This document shows positions 21,248-23,152 of a stretch of DNA of 23,152 nt, piece by piece (the stretch's first letter is position 1; the number at the start of each line of letters is the position of its first letter). The DNA lies in contig CAZJFT010000014.1 of the NCBI GenBank assembly GCA_964545585.1, positions 1 to 23,152 of the forward strand, in the 5' to 3' direction. The notes under the pieces were generated by a model. The model saw nothing but the letters and a program-made list of their open reading frames with translations. It was not told where the DNA came from and did no database searches. The position numbers and the translations under genes are program-made. Source of the DNA: UBA9642 sp964545585. Its GTDB lineage: Archaea; Nanobdellota; Nanobdellia; Woesearchaeales; UBA9642.

Positions 21248-22735
21248 TCATTGGCCCTTTGCTGTTTCTAGGCCTAAGGCCTTGAGATTCTTCAATAGTT
21301 CAGCTTCATCAATCTCATGTGTTATGCTCGTAAGCAATGCAAGATTCTTCCTCAATCCGATATTTGTTCCTTCCGGAGTCTCTGCAGGGCAAAGCCTTCC
21401 AAGCTGTGTCGCATGCAATGTCCTTGCCTCGAAGTTCTCCTGGCTCGCACTCAATGGGCTTATGACCCTTTGGAGTGTTGATTGTACCTGCAAGAAATTA
21501 AGCCGCTCCATCCTTTGGCTTATTCCTTTCCTACCGCCAACCCATGAACCTGTTGCCATGCTGCTATAGATTCTCTGTGTAAGCAGTTTATCTCTTATTA
21601 TAACTTTAAGGTTAGGGAATTTTCCTCTTTTGACTATCCTCTGGAAATTGTATAGCATGTCCCCAATAAGTATCTTAAGGTTTGCTCTTACAAGATCACC
21701 AAGAAGGTCTCCTGACATCTTAAGCCTCTTGTTCATGTAATGGTCCCTATCATCAACAGGCAACACATCATTATGCACAAGTATATACTTCTTCATGAAC
21801 TTGCACAGATTCTGTGCTTTAGTCAACCTGTCCTTTTTCTCAAGACCTATGTGCGGGAGTAAATACTTGTCTAGGATCTCTCTTGTCCTGTCCATCCTTA
21901 TCTCTTTTGTCTGCATTATCCCTATCTTCTTCGCTATATAGTCTACCGCATCATCCTCTGTCTTTATATCTACGAACTCGTAAAGGTTAATGAACACGTC
22001 AGAACTCTCCTGTAGATCGATATAACGCATTATATCTTCATCTTTTACTAAGCCAAGCGCCTTCATTATCACTATTATCGGTATCCTCTTGACTCTCGTG
22101 AACGATAGGTATATCATTCCATCTTTTAGCTTCTCTATCATGTGAGGTATCTTATAGGATCCTCTTTCTGAGAATATCTTCCCTTCGTACTTTGTGACGC
22201 CTGAACCGTTGTTTACTATGAATTTGTTTGCGGCCAGGTCCTCTATCTTGACTAATGCTTTCTCTGTGCCATTGACTATGAAGTATCCACCTGGATCATC
22301 TGGATCCTCTCCTTTCTCAATAAGCTCCTCTTTTGAAAGTCCATGCAAGTGACAATATTTTGATTTGAGCATTATAGGTATGCTTCCAATCTGTGTCCTG
22401 AATGATTCCCTCTGGACACCATTGATGTGTGAGCTTATCTCGATGAATATCGGAGCGGAATATGAAAGCTTCCTAAGCCTTGCCTCATTAGGGAATATGT
22501 ACCTCTTTGCACCATCTGCCTCTGTCATCTCGGGCTTAGTTATGCTTATCTTGTCAAGCACAATCTTATACTCCTCGACATTGCTCGGAATTATAGTAGG
22601 CTCAATGACCCTGTTCTCCTCAATTATTTTCTGGAGCTCTATATCTATGAAGTTGTTGAAGCTCTTTATGTCAGCAGCAATCATGCTCTGCTCCTCAAAA
22701 TATTTTTTTATCAACAATTTTGAATAATCAGCCAT
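21248..22735 (-). CDS. rpoB2: DNA-directed RNA polymerase subunit B'' (RpoB2)
   Basis: N-terminal half of the second-largest subunit, 495 aa, forming the protrusion, lobe and fork. The conserved YFIVNGTEKALVKIEDLAAN, PVDDRDHYMNKRLKMSGDLL and RTLHATQLGRLCPAETPEG segments are visible, and the last two lie near the fork region. The ATG at 22735 has AAAGGTGA a few bases upstream. It lies 29 nt after rpoH. Split rpoB genes occur in methanogens, haloarchaea and Archaeoglobus, and in some DPANN archaea. Confidence 0.98.
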   Translation of the reverse strand: MADYSKLLIKKYFEEQSMIAADIKSFNNFIDIELQKIIEENRVIEPTIIPSNVEEYKIVLDKISITKPEMTEADGAKRYIFPNEARLRKLSYSAPIFIEISSHINGVQRESFRTQIGSIPIMLKSKYCHLHGLSKEELIEKGEDPDDPGGYFIVNGTEKALVKIEDLAANKFIVNNGSGVTKYEGKIFSERGSYKIPHMIEKLKDGMIYLSFTRVKRIPIIVIMKALGLVKDEDIMRYIDLQESSDVFINLYEFVDIKTEDDAVDYIAKKIGIMQTKEIRMDRTREILDKYLLPHIGLEKKDRLTKAQNLCKFMKKYILVHNDVLPVDDRDHYMNKRLKMSGDLLGDLVRANLKILIGDMLYNFQRIVKRGKFPNLKVIIRDKLLTQRIYSSMATGSWVGGRKGISQRMERLNFLQVQSTLQRVISPLSASQENFEARTLHATQLGRLCPAETPEGTNIGLRKNLALLTSITHEIDEAELLKNLKALGLETAKGQ

Positions 22736-22764
22736 TTTGTTTCACCTTTGCATTATCTCCATGA

Positions 22765-23028
22765 TTATATCTCGATTACAACCCTATAAAATATTGCCTT
22801 TCCAGCCGTGGGGCTTTCACGGGTAATCTTTACCAAATCTCCTGGTTTCACATCTAAGTTATATAATGCAGCGTCATTTATGTTTATCTTAGGGAAATCC
22901 TTCAATTCTGCAGCATATTTTGAAAGGACATTCTTCTTCTCTGTCTCAGAACATTTCTCATGTTTAGGGACTAATACATGATTCTTTATCTCTAGCTTCT
23001 CAGAAGTCTTCTTTTTCTTTTTTGCCAT
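22765..23028 (-). CDS. rpoH: DNA-directed RNA polymerase subunit H (RpoH, RPB5-like)
   Basis: Counterpart of the C-terminal domain of eukaryotic RPB5, which binds downstream DNA and the jaw. The 87-aa product has a Lys-rich start, then HVLVPKHEKCSETEKKNVL and DLVKITRESPTAGKAIFYRVV, the hallmark RpoH core. AAGGTG (23035-23040) precedes the ATG. It is the first gene of the polymerase operon. The 43-nt AT-rich gap to the upstream tRNA-Lys contains a possible TATA box at about 23054-23066, which would give a short leader starting at the ribosome site. Confidence 0.97.
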   Translation of the reverse strand: MAKKKKKTSEKLEIKNHVLVPKHEKCSETEKKNVLSKYAAELKDFPKININDAALYNLDVKPGDLVKITRESPTAGKAIFYRVVIEI

Positions 23029-23053
23029 TTTTACACCTTGAATATTTTTTTTA

Positions 23054-23066
23054 GCTATTTTTTATT
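23054..23066 (-). promoter_or_regulatory. Possible TATA box for the RNA polymerase operon
   Basis: AATAAAAAATAGC-like sequence on the minus strand, about 25 nt before the rpoH ribosome site. It is weak, and co-transcription with the upstream tRNA-Lys is an alternative. Confidence 0.3.
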
Positions 23067-23071
23067 CATTA

Positions 23072-23152
23072 CGGGTCGGACGAGATTCGAACTCGCGGCC
23101 AATGCATCTCTTCGATTTGCGTTGTTACGCAAACGTAAAAGTGCATTGCTCT
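23072..23152 (-). tRNA. tRNA-Lys(TTT), partial, with a 28-nt intron
   Basis: The 3' part of a tRNA runs off the right edge at about position 21. The acceptor 3' strand is CCGACCC with discriminator G73 (23072), as in archaeal tRNA-Lys. T stem GCGAG/CTCGT (one G-U) holds loop TTCGAAT, and the anticodon stem is ATGCA/TGCAT. The loop is C32 T33 then TTT (23139-23137), A37 and A38. The intron at 23108-23135 contains a perfect 7-bp hairpin TTTGCGT-AACA-ACGCAAA. CUUU (32-35) pairs with GAAG to form the 4-bp helix between 3-nt bulges, a canonical 37/38 bulge-helix-bulge. CCA is not encoded. The tRNA lies upstream of rpoH on the same strand. Confidence 0.9.

Overview
The window reads as a stretch of a small-genome archaeal chromosome, most likely a DPANN lineage of the Woesearchaeota/Pacearchaeota type (inference). 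The signs are an archaeal RNA polymerase operon with rpoB split into B'' and B', archaeal-type AlaRS, uS12, uS15, eL30 and NusA, a type II methionine aminopeptidase, intron-bearing tRNAs, TATA boxes about 25 nt before start codons, AT-rich spacers, and many small single-pass membrane proteins of unknown function. No insertion sequence, prophage, CRISPR array or integrase is visible. No gene-free stretch exceeds 300 bases; the longest is the roughly 136-nt leader of rps15.

Layout. 1-1.65 kb: an unknown 98-aa protein, the mismatch/ssDNA endonuclease NucS, and a divergent unknown protein with a faint ADP-ribosyltransferase-like pattern. 1.65-4.05 kb: rps15 behind a structured leader, a 2Fe-2S ferredoxin, and a DHH/DHHA1 exonuclease of the archaeal RecJ/GAN type. 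4.05-5.6 kb: an AlaE-like membrane protein, then a transcription unit of a 41-aa microprotein, a type I signal peptidase and a 33-aa membrane microprotein. Both units are preceded by the same 24-bp element. 5.6-8.1 kb: methionine aminopeptidase, a small zinc ribbon, a two-TM protein and a HAD-family phosphatase. 8.1-10.9 kb: alaS, directly downstream of an intron-containing tRNA that I read as tRNA-Ala(GGC), so enzyme and substrate genes are adjacent. 10.9-12.6 kb: an unknown three-gene operon of one helical cytosolic protein and two paralogous membrane-anchored proteins with an identically spaced Cys pair. 12.6-14.3 kb: a class I methyltransferase, a CARF-like orphan domain protein, and an FKBP/SlyD-like prolyl isomerase with a His/Cys-rich tail. 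14.4-23.0 kb: the RNA polymerase operon in transcription order rpoH, rpoB'', rpoB', rpoA1, rpoA2, rpl30e, nusA, rps12. A tRNA-Lys(TTT) with an intron runs off the right edge.

Most of the window is gene-expression machinery: transcription, ribosomal proteins, alanine charging, and N-terminal and signal-peptide processing. The parts least explained are the 24-bp element pair with its microprotein/signal peptidase unit, the tandem paralogous surface proteins, the CARF-like orphan, and the rps15 leader. Many genes look leaderless; others have a very short leader starting almost at a GGTGAT-type Shine-Dalgarno sequence.
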